Assembly (NCBI GenBank): GCA_920105625.2
Contig: OV050031.1
Location: forward strand, 131,828,514-131,892,513
Reading direction: 5' to 3'
DNA: 64,000 nucleotides
Source: Clusia tigrina
Lineage: Eukaryota; Arthropoda; Insecta; Diptera; Clusiidae
The position numbers and the translations under genes are program-made. How positions within the stretch are numbered: position 1 is the first letter of the stretch; each line of letters starts with the position of its first letter. The notes under the pieces were generated by a model, which was not told where the DNA came from, did no database searches, and saw only the letters and a program-made list of their open reading frames with translations. This document shows positions 10,125 to 21,029 of the stretch, piece after piece.

Positions 10125-11032
10125 TAACCAATATAGATTTTTATAAATTTAATAAATATAAATTTTTCTTTTATTTGTTTCGTTTTTTGTTTTATATGGT
10201 AGTACCAATTTAGCTTTGAGTCCATGTGTATACCAAGGTATTTAGTAGTAGACCCTATTTTTATATCTTTATTGTTTATTTTAATATGTATTGGATTAAA
10301 TTTTGTTTTAGTTGTAAAAATTATTTGTACAGTCTTATCTTCATTAATTTTCAAGCACCATTTATCAAACCATTCCTTAAGATTCTCTGTGTATATCTGC
10401 AGATTTGCAGTCGCAGTATTTAGATTTTTGTCAGATGCTATGAGGATTGTGTCGTCAGCAAAGGTAGCAATTGTGGTATGCAGCTCTTTTGGAAGTGGTA
10501 TATCTGAGGTAAATATGACATATAGTAGTGGTCCTAAAACACTCCCTTGAGGAACTCCAGCTGCAGTAAGATGAATAGACGAACACTCTTCATTATATTT
10601 GACGTAAAAGTAACGATCACTAAGATAACTTTCAACAATCAAATAGTAGTCAAGTGGCAACATCGTCTTCAGTTTATGCAGCAGTCCTTTATGCCATACT
10701 TTGTCAAATGCTTTTGCAACGTCCAAGAATACAGCAACGCAGTACCGCTTATATTCTATATCTTTTTCAATTTTGTTTGTTATACGGTATATCTGTTGAA
10801 TTGTTGAATGTCGTTTACTGAAGCCGAATTGATGATTTGGTATAATGGTTTTATTGTCAAGGATCTGGCTAAGTCTATCATGTAATAGTTTTTCAGCGAC
10901 TTTAGAGATTATGGGAAGTAGGCTAATTGGACTATACGATGAACCAGTTGTAGCATCTTTTCCCTGCTTCGGTAGTGCAATAATTTCAGCAACTTGCTTT
11001 TTCTTCATTGGTAGTAGCCCATCAGTTGTCAT
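10124..11032 (-). pseudogene. Jockey ORF2 reverse transcriptase domain
   Basis: An uninterrupted 302-codon RT stretch. Motifs in order: AEIIALPKQGKD, SYSPISLLPIISKVAEKLL (usually YRPISLLP), NHQFGFSKRHST, VFLDVAKAFDKVWH (first catalytic Asp), AAGVPQGSVLGPLLY, TFADDTILIAS (FADD active site) and TKYLGIHMDSKLNW. Only a few motif residues deviate, so the copy is moderately old. It overlaps the endonuclease frame by 11 bases because about 100 codons between the two were deleted. The remaining C-terminus is in another frame at 10124-9759. Confidence 0.85.
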
Positions 11033-12177
11033 CTTTCCGTAGTGGTGGCTGATACCTTATCTGAGTTTTTAATTTTTTTGTGCATTTCAATAATGAGTAG
11101 TTAGTATCCTGGTTAGGCATCAAGTTTTTTAGATAATTTTCAACTTCTATATTTTGTGTTTTAGTTAATATTTTCTTGTGGTTTTTGCAGGCTATATTTA
11201 AATTGTGTATATTCTCAGGCGATCTAGTTAGCTGCCACCTCTTTCTCAGGTTTCTCTTCTCAATAATTTGCTCTCTTATGAAAATATCCGTTTTAGGTAT
11301 ATTTCTTCTAAATTTATGCTGTTGGCTTGATTTGATTCCTGCGTCTAGGACCACTTCGTTGAAGTGAATAATGGTACGTTCAATGTCTAATTGTGTTTTC
11401 AGTGGGATAGAAATCTTCAGTTGATTTTCGATATGCTGTCTATACTCATTCCAGTTTATTTTGTGGTTAAAAATCTTAGCTATTGGTTCTATGGGTTTGA
11501 TGTCAGTTGTGTAGTCAAGTATTATCGGAGAGTGGTCTGAAGAAAGTTCAAAACAAGTTTTAATTTTTAATTGGTTACACTTTATGTTTTTTGTTATGCT
11601 AAAGTCAATTAGTTCTGGTATCTTTTTCGTATCTGTTGGCCAGTAAGTGGGTTCACCTGAACTTAAAAATTTGCAGGTATTTTTGTTTATAGCATTAATC
11701 ATATTTAGTCCTTTTTTATTGGTTATCCTAGATCCCCAGTCGGTGTGTTTTGCATTCAGATCTCCAGCTGCAATGAATCTTACGCCAAGCGTCTTTATGT
11801 AGTCATCATATAGATCCGTCGTTATATATATGTCTGGGGGGACAGTAAACTGAGGAGATGAGTATTGTCCCACTTTTATCCTCAATTTGCACAGTAGTGG
11901 ATTGAATATGAGGTGTTGCATATGGTTGCCGTTCAGTATGTTTTAATAGTGAATTTATTATGATAGCTGTCCCACCACGAGCTTTACCATCTGGATGATT
12001 TGTCACATAAATTTTATATCCAGGAAATACTAAATAGCTTTTGTTCGTAAAATGTGTTTCTGAAACTAGAGCTATATCAATTTACTTGTCAGACAAAAGT
12101 TGTTTCAACTCAAGATAATGTTTTGTTAGGCCATTTGCATGCCAGGCTACAATTTTTAAATGATTACTCTCGTGCAT
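11022..12177 (-). pseudogene. Jockey ORF2 N-terminus: AP-type endonuclease and linker
   Basis: ORF2 starts at ATG 12177-12175 with HLKIVAWHANGL (active-site Asn strand), followed by a stop (about 12080) and IDIALVSETHF (catalytic Glu). A frameshift near 11815 moves to the frame carrying AAGDLNAKHTDWGSR (catalytic Asp-x-Asn), IDFSITK and SSDHSPIIL (SDH, catalytic Asp-His). The linker then runs to 11022. All endonuclease motifs are visible but split over two frames. Confidence 0.8.
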
Positions 12178-12186
12178 TTAAGCTTG

Positions 12187-12753
12187 TTAGTAAACATTAG
12201 GGATTAGGGATTTCACCATGTCGTTAAGTTCATTAATATCACTATCGTTAGAATTTTTTGTATATTCTTCAGTTTTATTTGGATTTGACGATCCGGCAAT
12301 TTCGGCATAGCTTACGCCTGGTTTAACTACTGATCCATCCATATTTTTGAACTGTAGTAATAATGGATCCCTTCTGCGTAAAGATGGAAACCTTTGAATT
12401 TTTATGGCTTTGTATATTTCACAACCATTGTAGTTTGCAGTATGACTTCCGCCACATAGGGCACATTTAATTTCAGCTGCGTTGGTTATTTTTTTTTTAC
12501 ATTCACTTGTTAGATGCTTTCCAGCGCATTTCACACATACTGGATCCCTTGTACAGTAGTTTTTTGTATGTCCGTATTTTTGGTATTTAGTGCATTGCGC
12601 GACTTTTCTTTTATGATGAGGTGCCTCAAAAACTACTGTGCAATGCACTAATTTGTTAATGCTATAAATATCTTTATTGTTAGTATTAGTTTCTAGTTCT
12701 ATGCTAAACAGTGGCAGGGGGTTTTGTTGGTAATAGCCAATAATGCACACCAC
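12187..12753 (-). pseudogene. Jockey Gag (ORF1), 5'-truncated, with CCHC knuckles
   Basis: Nucleic-acid-binding Gag-like protein of jockey elements. The frame opens at the copia junction with IIGYYQQNPLPLFSIELE (the usual LPLFFVDLEP region) and contains three Cys/His knuckles: CTKYQKYGHTKNYC (residues about 57-70; the second Cys is replaced by Tyr), CVKCAGKHLTSEC and CALCGGSHTANYNGC. It stops at 12187-12189, 9 bases before the ORF2 ATG. The N-terminal third is absent. Confidence 0.8.
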
Positions 12754-12966
12754 TTACTGTCTCAAAGGTTTATTAGCTACTACTTAAATATACAATAAGT
12801 CAATATGTTAGAAGGTAGACTTAATGTTAAAGATAAAAGAGCAAAGCAAATGTAATGTAGTATTAACCGATTGTTCGGGTTGCATTGCAGAAGTTATACA
12901 TCTTTACTAGTACTATTCACACTACTATTTACACTAGGGCAATTCATTATGTATTCAATACTCCCT
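12754..12966 (-). repeat. Copia 3' LTR (single copy)
   Basis: Follows the purine tract. It holds GCTAATAAAC, a polyadenylation signal, near the downstream end (about 12790-12775) and ends in GTGTGCA next to the jockey Gag. It starts with a TGAATACATAATG-like sequence. No second copy is visible, so the boundaries are inferred. Different in sequence from the 44987-45492 LTR family. Confidence 0.5.
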
Positions 12967-13133
12967 CTCAAACCGAATATTATTGGAAAAATCTTTATTT
13001 TTAATCTCGAATCTTAATTCAATAACTTTATACATTTCAAAATTAAATTAAAATTCAAATTAAAATAATTCAATTCAATCAAAACTTTATATATTTCAAA
13101 ATTTAGCTCAACAATAAAGTTTCATTCAATTAA

Positions 13134-13665
13134 TTATTCAATCATTCCCATTGCTTTTGTTAATTGGAGATTTTTAACTTTTGCTAGATTTTTTGTTAAG
13201 ATATCTGCAACCATATTGTTAGACGGAACATATTCTAATTTTATGCTATCATTCTGAATTGCATCTCTAATAAAATGATATCTTAGGTCTATGTGTTTCG
13301 TTCTTCTGTGGTAGATGTGGTTCTTTGCCAGTTGAAGTGAACTGAGATTGTCGCCTTTTATTAGCATTGGTCTATTTTTGGGATGGAAACCTAATTCCTG
13401 CAGTAGTCTTCTCAGATAAATACCTTCTTTTGCACCAGAACATAGTGCAATGTACTCAGCATCAGTCATACTTAATGCAGTCACGCTCTGCTTCTGCGAT
13501 TTTCAGGATATCGCACCACCGCTTAGTATGAAGACGTAGCCAGAGTATGATTTACGGTCTATAATATCACCGCCCCAATCAGCGTCGACATACCCATGGA
13601 CGTCTGCGCCACCTTGTTGGTGGAAGCGTGCTGAGCCCATAACCTGTTGGTAATGTAGTTTATAT
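13134..13665 (-). pseudogene. Copia Pol RNase H domain (C-terminal fragment)
   Basis: Reverse strand reads GYVDADWGGD..DRKSYSGYVF (RNase H first Asp), then, past a stop, ALSMTDAEYIALC..AKEGIYLRRLL (catalytic Glu region), IKGDNLSSLQLAKNHIYH (Asp), RTKHIDLRYHFIRD (the classical copia KHIDI-x-x-HFIRE motif) and ADILTKNL. This is the canonical end of copia Pol. The part from 13484 to 13134 is open; one stop and probably a small lesion lie near 13490. Confidence 0.85.
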
Positions 13666-13672
13666 TCATCTA

Positions 13673-13980
13673 GATGTTAAGAGGATTGTGTCGTCAGCAA
13701 AGGTTGTGGTATTCAGTTCTTCAGGAAGTGGTATATCTGAGGTAAATATGACATATAGCAGTGGTCCTAAAACACTCCCTTGAGGAAATCCATCCTTACC
13801 ATCAGGATACTTAGTGCAATAAAATTTCAAGCCTGGAAAATGAAAGCTGTATTTGTTTGTGAGGTGTGTTTTGGACAAAAGCATAACATCAATTTCGTGG
13901 TCATGTAGAAACTTATTAAGCTTATTTGCGTTCCATAAACATATTTTTAGCAAACTTCTTTTTTTATTTACAAGAGTTTG
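13673..13980 (-). pseudogene. Jockey ORF2 deletion remnant: endonuclease start fused to RT core
   Basis: LLKICLWNANKLNKFL and DVMLLSKTHL (endonuclease strands one and two) run to KFYCTKYPDGK and then, at about 13792, switch in frame to PQGSVLGPLLYVIFTSDIPLPEE and FADDTILL from the RT domain. About 500 codons are missing. The junction is a clean internal deletion, with no repeat visible at the join. Confidence 0.8.
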
Positions 13981-15210
13981 GATCATCTGATTTTGAGCTT
14001 TAATTAAATCTTGTAGCATATTTTGCACTGTAGACATGAATTGAGTCATACACTGAGTAAGATTTAGGATCATGGCTTCTACTCCACTATTAGATGCATT
14101 GTTATTGTTAACTTGCCGTACGTTACCCTGCAGAACACTTGCGTAGGTTGCTTGACCAGAATTAGGTTTTTGCATATCTGAGGATTTGAGGTGGCAGGCT
14201 GGATATAAATAGGATTTGGGGATAAGTTACGTTTTAATTGTATACTCTGCGACAGTTTTGATTTTAGATCTTTATATACAGGGCAACCTCTGTAATTTGC
14301 CGTGTGGCTACCACCACAGTTACTACATTTCTTTGCGGATGTGTCACTAAGGTGCAAGTACTTGTAGGGTGGAGATCACCGCAAACTACACAAACACTGC
14401 ACAGAGTGCAGTACGATTTAGAGTGACCGAATTCTTGACAATTCATACATTGTATTGGGCCGTTACGTTTGTGCGGTTCTTCAACCGTAATTCTGCGGTG
14501 TAAAAGATATCTTAGGTTATATATTGGGTGCGTCTCGTTCTTTTTAAGCTGGGTTGAGTTGGGGAGCAGTTCAACTATAAATATAGGTTGTGGAACCTTA
14601 TTTCTATTCACAATATTTATCACAACCTTAACGGGGAACCCTTGCTCTTCAAGAGCCTCTTTAATATCGCCAGAATCTACTGTGGCTTCGATTCCTTTTA
14701 AAACAATAACAAGGCCTTTTGAGTTCTTTAGCTGATAGGAACAATAATTTTTTTTGTTCCCCGTAAAAAAATTTATAATATCACGATAGTGCTTTTCACT
14801 ATATGCCTGTATCTTTGTCTCCTCAATACTACCTTTTCTAAGAGGCACAATGTGAAAATTATTTGTGCCTATAATATTTGCGATGTACAATACTAATTGA
14901 TTAGAACAACGCTCGCGCAGGTAAATTGGTGGCGGTCTGGCGTTACTGACTACAGGTTCACCTTTCGATTTATTAGTAAAATTCTCTACACTAAGAAGTG
15001 CAAATCTGTTATTCTCCAGAGGAGCACCTGAGTTTGTTGTGTTTGCCCTTTTGGCGACGCCCATGACCTTTTGTGGACTTATCTTTCTTTTAATATTAAT
15101 GTTTATGTAGCGGTCAATACCAGTCTGCACTACCGCCACTTTTTTTTATTTTCTTTACCTCATCGTTTATTACCGCCTGCAGAGGCATTGTTGCTGTACT
15201 CCTGACTGCT
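13980..15210 (-). pseudogene. Jockey Gag (ORF1), copy 2
   Basis: Long Gag: frame 15139-14264 carries NNRFALL near the N-terminus, the PPIYLRE and HIVPLRKGSIEETKIQA block and the conserved YRDIINFF. Its C-terminal half has knuckle one, CMNCQEFGHSKSYC (a true C-x2-C-x4-H-x4-C), and knuckle two, CVVCGDLHPTSTC. A frameshift near 14340 leads to the third knuckle, CSNCGGSHTANYRGC, and a final frame (14175-13980) holds the Asn/Gln-rich tail. The upstream frame to about 15210 adds KARQPSIAPSPNSAAV, typical of the N-terminus. At least three frame breaks. Confidence 0.8.
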
Positions 15211-15889
15211 GCTGAGTTTGGTGACGGCGCTATGCTGGGCTGCCTTGCCTTCGCTGTTGTTTCAAAGAAAGTCATCGCGCTCTATCCTGCAGCAATAGTT
15301 GGTGGAATCGTCTTTTCTGTTGACGTCGTTACTATTGCCGACGCTGCTACTGACACAGATGTTGACTCTGCTAGTGGCATTGTTGTTGCCGATAATTTGG
15401 CGCATTTTATGGTTGTTGTGTTGTTGTTTGGTGCAACGGGTATATGTACTGATTGCCGACGCTCTCAATGAGGTGAGTGCGCGACACTCATAGAGCGTGT
15501 GTATTTGTTTATGTTTATAATTTTTGTGTTTACTTTTTTGAATTATATTTATATATATATGTGTTTCACCATAGAGCAAACAAATAAAAGTCACAATCTC
15601 GAACAAAAAACTTTTTGTATGGTGGCGCTGCTAATAGCGCCACTTCGACTCAATGTCTCTCATTTTCATATCGCAGCGCAAGAACTCATATGCCATGACC
15701 AAGTAGAGCGTGGGAGAGAACATTTTACGCTGCGTGCGATTGAATGATGGTAGATCAAATAGTTGCAGCGCTTGTGTGGTGCTAGATCAAATACAATAAA
15801 AGTTTTATTTTGCTATATTCATATGTACGAGTATGTATATACATTTTAAAATTTATTTTATATATGTATGTACATATTTTTAATTTTTT

Positions 15890-18450
15890 TTTATTTTGTC
15901 CATCTGATTTTTTCTAATGCACTTGAACAATGCTTTCGCAGAAGAACGAGGACTATAAAGTCAAGCAGTTGTTTCTTATGGCTGCTACATTCATCAGCGA
16001 ACCATTCAGGTGTTGATAGCAGATATGCCTTTGTTATCAATTCCTTGATGTAATCAGCTTGAAGCTCTGAATTAAATTGTGTCCTAACAATTGACACATG
16101 TTTGGTGCAAACATCAAAGAAAGCTTTAGAAGGAGCAACTAAACTTCCAAAATCTGACTCGCGGTTGTAGTTCTTGTGAAATATAAATAATTCAGAGTTT
16201 GCTGATAATGTTTCATCTTCTTTCCTGATGTTGGTGTTACATATGCCACAATTAGTTTTTGGCAAAACTTTCGCAGCTACGTAACCCAGGAAGTATCGGA
16301 ATGACGGATTTTCACTCTCCAGCTGCGAATTATTGTTAAACAGGCCTGATGCTTGCACTGTGTCTTGGTAAATGCTATGGTTGTAAGTATAGGGTTCTTC
16401 AACATTGGCATTGTCATATGACAATGTTATCTCTCCGTTGGCGGAAATGTTTAGTGCCGAATTGAGAGCATGGTCGTCTTCAACAATTTCGCAGTTTGGA
16501 GAAGATGTGGACTCAATTATTTTTTGGCACATCATTTTAGCCAAAATTCCTTTAATTTCGGTAATGGAAGGATATATATTGTGCCCTCCCTTTTGCCGAA
16601 GGATCGAGAAAGTGTTTTCAAGTCAATCCTGGGTGAGTCATTATGAAGTAATTCCCATTATTGGCATAGAATACTTCATCTGCCAATTGCAGGACAGCGT
16701 TCAAAGATATTTTCATGCCGCTAATGAAAAATACTTTTTTCTTTTTGTCCACAAATGAAATATTTTCCAAATAAGTAATAAAGTTCTTTATGTGTTTATA
16801 CGGCTCATTATTTTTTTGTAGACCACATCTGTAACTGTTTTTAGAATATAGACAATTACTGTTCATACAGTCGAAAACTTCTACAATATTCTTGACGAAA
16901 TTAGCAGTGGCAACTTCGCTTGAACTGCATATAAACCCCCCCGTTTGAAGAACTGTTCGTATAACCGCTTTCACTGTCCTGCTGAAAAGATGTGTCGCGT
17001 ACTTCACCTTGATTTTTTCGATATGTGTAGGCTCAATGTGTTGTCTTGTTAGTTTTGAGCAAAGTTTAGTGGCTGAATTTTTTTCCCTTTGCCACAACTC
17101 ACGCAAGACCTTAAAGCTCACTACCCCGACTGCTGTACTAATGTCGCTCTTAAGCAGACCATTTCTCAGAGATTTTACTAAATGTGGGAAATCACAAATA
17201 CAACATATTTGTTTCCCATTGAATAAGAAATAGGGGTTTTTTGCAGTTACATTAAAATTTGAAAACATCTTTCTCTTAGATGAGCCCTGGTCGCATGTAA
17301 TTGCCCGAACCGTAACTCCGATTTCTTTTAACATTCTGAGGTTTTCCAAAACATTATTGCTTAAACAATCCCCTGACAGACCGGTTTCAGAAATGAAGTA
17401 GTTCATGATAAGAGACCAATTCGAAAAGAGACCCTTTATCATAAACAGACAGAGTTGATTTCCTATTGCCTTTGTCTAAAAAAACCGCATGTTTTGAAAG
17501 CCATCAATTTGATATAGTCGGGAGTTGTACGTCAAATTGGCTTTCAGCGCCATTTCGTCCAAAATCAAAACTGGAAAATTTTTGTCATTCTGCATCAATG
17601 TGTTGCATTTTTTTTTTTAACTTTCTCATCCAGAATTGACAAAGCCCGGTTGTAAAAATTGTATAGGGGTCCAGTTGCTTCCTGTATTTTCGTGAGGCAA
17701 ATTGAATTTTAATCTCTTTCGCAAAAATATATACTTGGATCGGGAAACAAGACAAAGATTTTGCGCTAAGAACCTTGCTTCTTCGTCGTATTCTTTTTGT
17801 CCCGATAAAAGCAACATTTTACAAAATTATTTCGATTCTTTGCTAACATTTTGGAAAGATTCGATGGCCTCTATAATGCTCTTGTTTTTCTTTTTCGTCT
17901 TCTCTACTTTCAGTAGTTTTATTTCTTAACGCAGCCGTTCATTTTCTTTCAGCGCGTTGACATATTTTTTCCTATACACAGCAGCGCACTTGGTTTCCTT
18001 TTCACAATTATGGCAAAAAGACTCCAGAACTTCTTCTGATTGCTTGTAATTGGACAAGTTTTGAAGTTCTTTTAAATTATCTTGCGCTTCATCACATCGC
18101 AGATTATAAATAGGATAAACGCGTCGTTTCAAAAATTGTTTGCTTATGTCGGAGGGATCTAAGTGTTTATCCCAAATTTTCAATTTTTTTTCATAGTCTT
18201 CTAAACGAATCTCACATTTTTTTCGTCAAATTTGACCTGACGCATTGTCAGCATCTGGAAACCGAAACAATTTTATGATTGGTTCGTATCGGCTTGACCG
18301 ATGACATGAAGGAATACAGCAAATATCTCCGCTACGTTTTCGCAGGTCCATGACTTTATAGATCCTTAAAACTGTATAGATCACTAAATTAGTTCCAAAG
18401 AGAATTGTAAAAGCACTTTCTTGACAGACAATTTTTTGACTACTTTTGGT
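15890..18450 (-). mobile_element. P-superfamily (THAP9-like) DNA transposon relic
   Basis: Reverse-strand transposase pseudogene covering THAP domain to C-terminus, with flanking AT-rich DNA. Terminal inverted repeats and the 8-bp target duplication could not be identified by eye, so the ends are approximate. The upstream flank 18360-18450 contains AGCACTTTCTTGACAGAC, partly repeated at about 18614, which may be subterminal repeat sequence. Confidence 0.65.
15891..18351 (-). pseudogene. P-element/THAP9-type transposase, broken
   Basis: Start ATG at 18351-18349. The first residues, CCIPSCHRSSRYEPIIKLFRFPD, fit a THAP zinc finger (C-x-x-x-C and the LFRFP block). An acidic/coiled-coil stretch follows (18183-17926, Glu/Lys/Asn-rich). 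Next comes SGQKEYDEEARFLAQNL..Y.FLRKRLKFNLPH (17817-17690), then LILDEMALKANLTY with the first catalytic Asp (codon 17559-17557). ITCDQGSSKRKMF has the second Asp (17292-17290) and FPHLVKSLRNGLLK follows. The C-terminal block (16544-15891) has FRYFLGYVAAKVL..NCGICN, typical of the P C-terminus. At least four frameshifts or stops. Family known from Drosophila P and vertebrate THAP9. Confidence 0.8.
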
Positions 18451-19529
18451 TCTTGTTATGTTTTTTGTTTCTTAATTTTAATAATAGTTTTTTTGTTGGT
18501 ACTTTTAATTAGTAAATACATTAATTAAATGAAATGAATCAAAAAAATTAATCAAAACAATAAAGAAATACTATATTATGTACGGAGAAAATCTAATTGA
18601 CGAATTTTTTACCTTCAAAACACTTTCTTGACGAACTGTATATAATTATATAATGTGTAAATCCAATGTTCCGATTGTGCGAAAAAAAACAATCATAACG
18701 GTAATTATATTTTTCGTTTTCTTTCCGACTACGCGGAATAAATACAACTTTTATTCCACCGCACGGTCGCAGGCAGTTTCGCCAACATGCCCCACCGATC
18801 CTTGCATACAATATTAAGTTCCCCTTCAAATGTCTGCTTTAGGAGTAAACCTTTTCTACATACATATGAATGTACATGTATGTATAATTCTATATTAAGA
18901 ATCAAAGATCCCAGCCGAAGGTCTTAGAGGCTTGTGCTGGTTTTTTTTGTGGGTCTTTGCAATTACTACTAGTAACTACTACTTTTTATAATAAAAATAT
19001 AAAGATACTAGTAATAATAATATTTATAAGAGAATAAAAGAAAATTTAGTATAATATTGTGCAATAATAAAATTTAAAAAGTAATGTCTCCGTTAATGAA
19101 GGCAACAATTGTAATCATAAAGAAAAATGTGCTAGAAGCCCAATAGTAAATGCAAAATGTGCATTGTCAAGCTATCTAGGCAAACAGCGTATACTGGCTT
19201 GCCGTACATGGATGCATGTGTATTTCTGCATACATACTGGCATACATTTATACAAATCTCTGCTCTGTCTCTCTCAGCTTTCGTATAGTTACTCCCGACC
19301 GATCTCTTCTAAGTCGAAAAATGAGTGACATTTCAGATTGTGACTCTTAGTTCTTTACTCTATGATTTAACTTATTAAACGAGCTGGTATTATAAATTTC
19401 TCGAGATTTTTTTGATATAATTGTTAGTATTAATATTACAAAATAATATTTAATGAATATGTAAATCAAATCAAACACTCAGCGCACAAAAACACGTCCG
19501 TACACGTACTATAAATAAATAGTTATTTT
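18451..19529. other. AT-rich intergenic, no gene seen
   Basis: No motif-bearing frame. A GC-richer pocket at about 18720-18800 has an open reverse frame (18829-18593) with no recognisable domain, and about 19255-19330 has a CT-rich stretch. Otherwise A/T-rich with short poly-A/T runs. Confidence 0.5.
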
Positions 19530-19790
19530 TAATAATCATTATGTGACCTTTTAGGGTGTCAAAGCTTCGCAATCGAGTTGACGACGGGCATGCCTCGTCG
19601 GCATTCTTATATTCTCTAGGTCAGTTGGTTGAGGAACTAAATTTCATAACTGGAAGAATTAATTGTAAATCGTATATAAGGTTTGTGATCGTAAGAAAAA
19701 AGAGTGTTATGTCTTGTGATTTGTACGTAGTGTGTTTCATTTTGTACCTCAACTGCACCTAACATCAGAGGCAGGTACTATTGGAAGCTT
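19530..19790 (+). repeat. Partial copia-type LTR (third copy of the 44987 family)
   Basis: Matches the middle and end of the solo LTR at 44987-45492: GGGTGT...CGAGT.GACGA.GGGCAT, TAGGTCAGTTGG, then GTATATAAG and a GTAAGAA-A block followed by TCTTGTGATTTG. The first third is missing. It holds the TATA-like GTATATAAG (about 19673-19681). Confidence 0.55.
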
Positions 19791-19956
19791 ATTAGAGCCT
19801 TATTGTACACGGTAGCGGATGCAACACAGGAATTCTAATTTTGGTCAACAACTACAACACAAGAACAGAATTTTAACTTTGTATTGAACAGTATTTATTC
19901 GGCACGGACTTTGCGGGATGCTTATGAGATTCAATATTATCAGTAGAACTATTCAG

Positions 19957-20220
19957 TCATTTGCCAGTTACCTTTAAACGAATACATGTATCGGACAATT
20001 TTAATGCTTTGATATGTGACATTTTTAGTACCTCTTCTAAATTTAACATTAATACAGATGAATTTTCGTGCTTCACAGCACCAAACAATACTTTACCTGA
20101 CGACCACTGGTCATTTGAAATGTCCCTTGGAAATGATGAATTAATTCCGAGTGTTTTTTTTATCATCCTAGCAATGCTCGGACTAGCTATTGTTAAGACT
20201 AAGACCTTCTCTCTAACCCT
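19957..20220 (-). other. Unidentified reverse-strand ORF
   Basis: The reverse frame is open from about 20220 to the stop at 19957 (about 85 codons). It contains SIARMIKKTLG, FPRDISNDQWSSGKVLF and VLMLNLEEVLKMSHIKAL. I recognise no family. The upstream sequence has a CCGTG|GTGAGTAC donor-like site (about 20305) and a TTTGTAACCAG acceptor-like site (about 20220), but joining them does not give an open frame. It could be a transposon fragment or a host exon. Confidence 0.25.
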
Positions 20221-20535
20221 GGTTACAAATGCTGATTTTTTGCTCTCATGCAGTATTTTTCAGTTAGATGCTAAAATGTATTCTAAAATGTACTCACCAC
20301 GGCTATTGACGTCCATGCTGCCCTATACCGTGGTCTGTACGTTGGCGTCGCATCACAGTATTAGTGGCAAATTATTTTCGCCACAGAACTCCGCTGCCGC
20401 AGTTTTGCCGCCGGTGGAAAGGTTTCTTCATCCGGAATGTACGCTGATGCCACTACTATGACGCGCTTGCTACCTTTGATGTTGAAAAAGGCCTGGTTAA
20501 GTCCGTCGTAGTAAATTCTGTAAAACAAATATATT
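20221..20535. other. No clear gene
   Basis: A forward frame (19961-20461) runs over part of this and the preceding ORF, but its composition looks like an antisense shadow. GC-rich patch at 20320-20470 without recognisable domains. Confidence 0.4.
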
Positions 20536-20558
20536 CAACAATTTTACGAAGTAAGAAG

Positions 20559-20985
20559 CATGTTGCACGAAAAGTAAATCTTCGTAGGCACAACAACATT
20601 GTCATCCGCTATATAACAGCATGCGCCAAGTCAATTACGTTTGGTTGCAGAAGGTGAAACACTTGTATGATGGCGAGTCAGTAGAAATAATTATGCACCC
20701 AAACATATTGAAAACAATATAACGTTGCGTTCGCCTTGTGTCACCGTAAGTTACCGTAAGTTACAAAACCCAATATCACACATTTTGCTGCGTTTGTATT
20801 TTTCAGATTTTGTTGCGTATACATTTTTACCGTTCCAACTAAGTTTTTTGTTATTGTAATTAATTTTATTTAGATTTGTCATTAAGGCCATAGTTTGAAA
20901 ATAAAATTGTGAATTATAACCAAGCTTACAACAAGTGAAGTTTATTTCATCCTTCTTCAGCAAAGCGTTCAAGTTCAATTGTCCG
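20559..20985 (+). repeat. BEL-B 5' LTR, first part
   Basis: Aligns over about 400 bases with 36022-36545: shared TTCGTAGGCACAACAA, TAATTATGCACCCAAACAT, CAATATAACGTTGCGTT and GAAAATAAAATTGTGAA (polyadenylation signal) blocks. Starts with a TGTTGCACG-like end. The match stops where the I/LOA copy begins. Confidence 0.7.
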
Positions 20986-21029
20986 AAAAAAATAACTCCC
21001 AACCTCCTATCCACTTGATTACAACGGAA

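Larger units (their letters stand above)
9680..12753 (-). mobile_element. Jockey-type non-LTR retrotransposon, copy 1
   Basis: On the reverse strand the order is Gag C-terminal half with zinc knuckles (12753-12187), a 9-base gap, then ORF2 with endonuclease (12177 onward), RT (11032-10124) and C-terminus (10124-9759). The Gag N-terminus is missing: a copia 3' end abuts it at 12753/12754. ORF2 has lost roughly 100 codons between the endonuclease-linker and RT and carries frameshifts. The 3' end near 9680 lies in A/T-rich sequence. Confidence 0.85.
12754..13672 (-). mobile_element. 3' end of a Ty1/copia retrotransposon
   Basis: Reverse strand: the last part of Pol (RNase H), a short AT-rich interval, a purine-rich tract (about 12975-12964, GAGAGGGAG) and a compact LTR of about 210 bases ending at 12754. 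The 5' part of the element is missing at 13672, where jockey copy 2 begins. The LTR side abuts the jockey copy 1 Gag. Confidence 0.75.
13673..15720 (-). mobile_element. Jockey-type non-LTR retrotransposon, copy 2 (internally deleted)
   Basis: Reverse strand: a leader (about 15720-15210), a nearly complete Gag in three frames (about 15210-13980), the first residues of ORF2 endonuclease, then a direct jump to the RT motif B/C region, ending at 13673. The RT piece (13673-13790) is nearly identical in sequence to 10436-10550 of copy 1, so the two belong to one family. The Gags are complementary in what they preserve. Confidence 0.8.

Noticed and set aside
15750..15795. Repeated TAGATCAAATA (two copies 33 bases apart) as transposon terminal repeats
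   Set aside because: Direct and very short; no inverted partner found at the P-element's other end.
20221..20310. Intron between CCGTG|GTGAGTAC and TTTGTAACCAG on the reverse strand
   Set aside because: Joining the flanks in any phase gives a stop within a few codons of the junction, so no coding intron can be supported.
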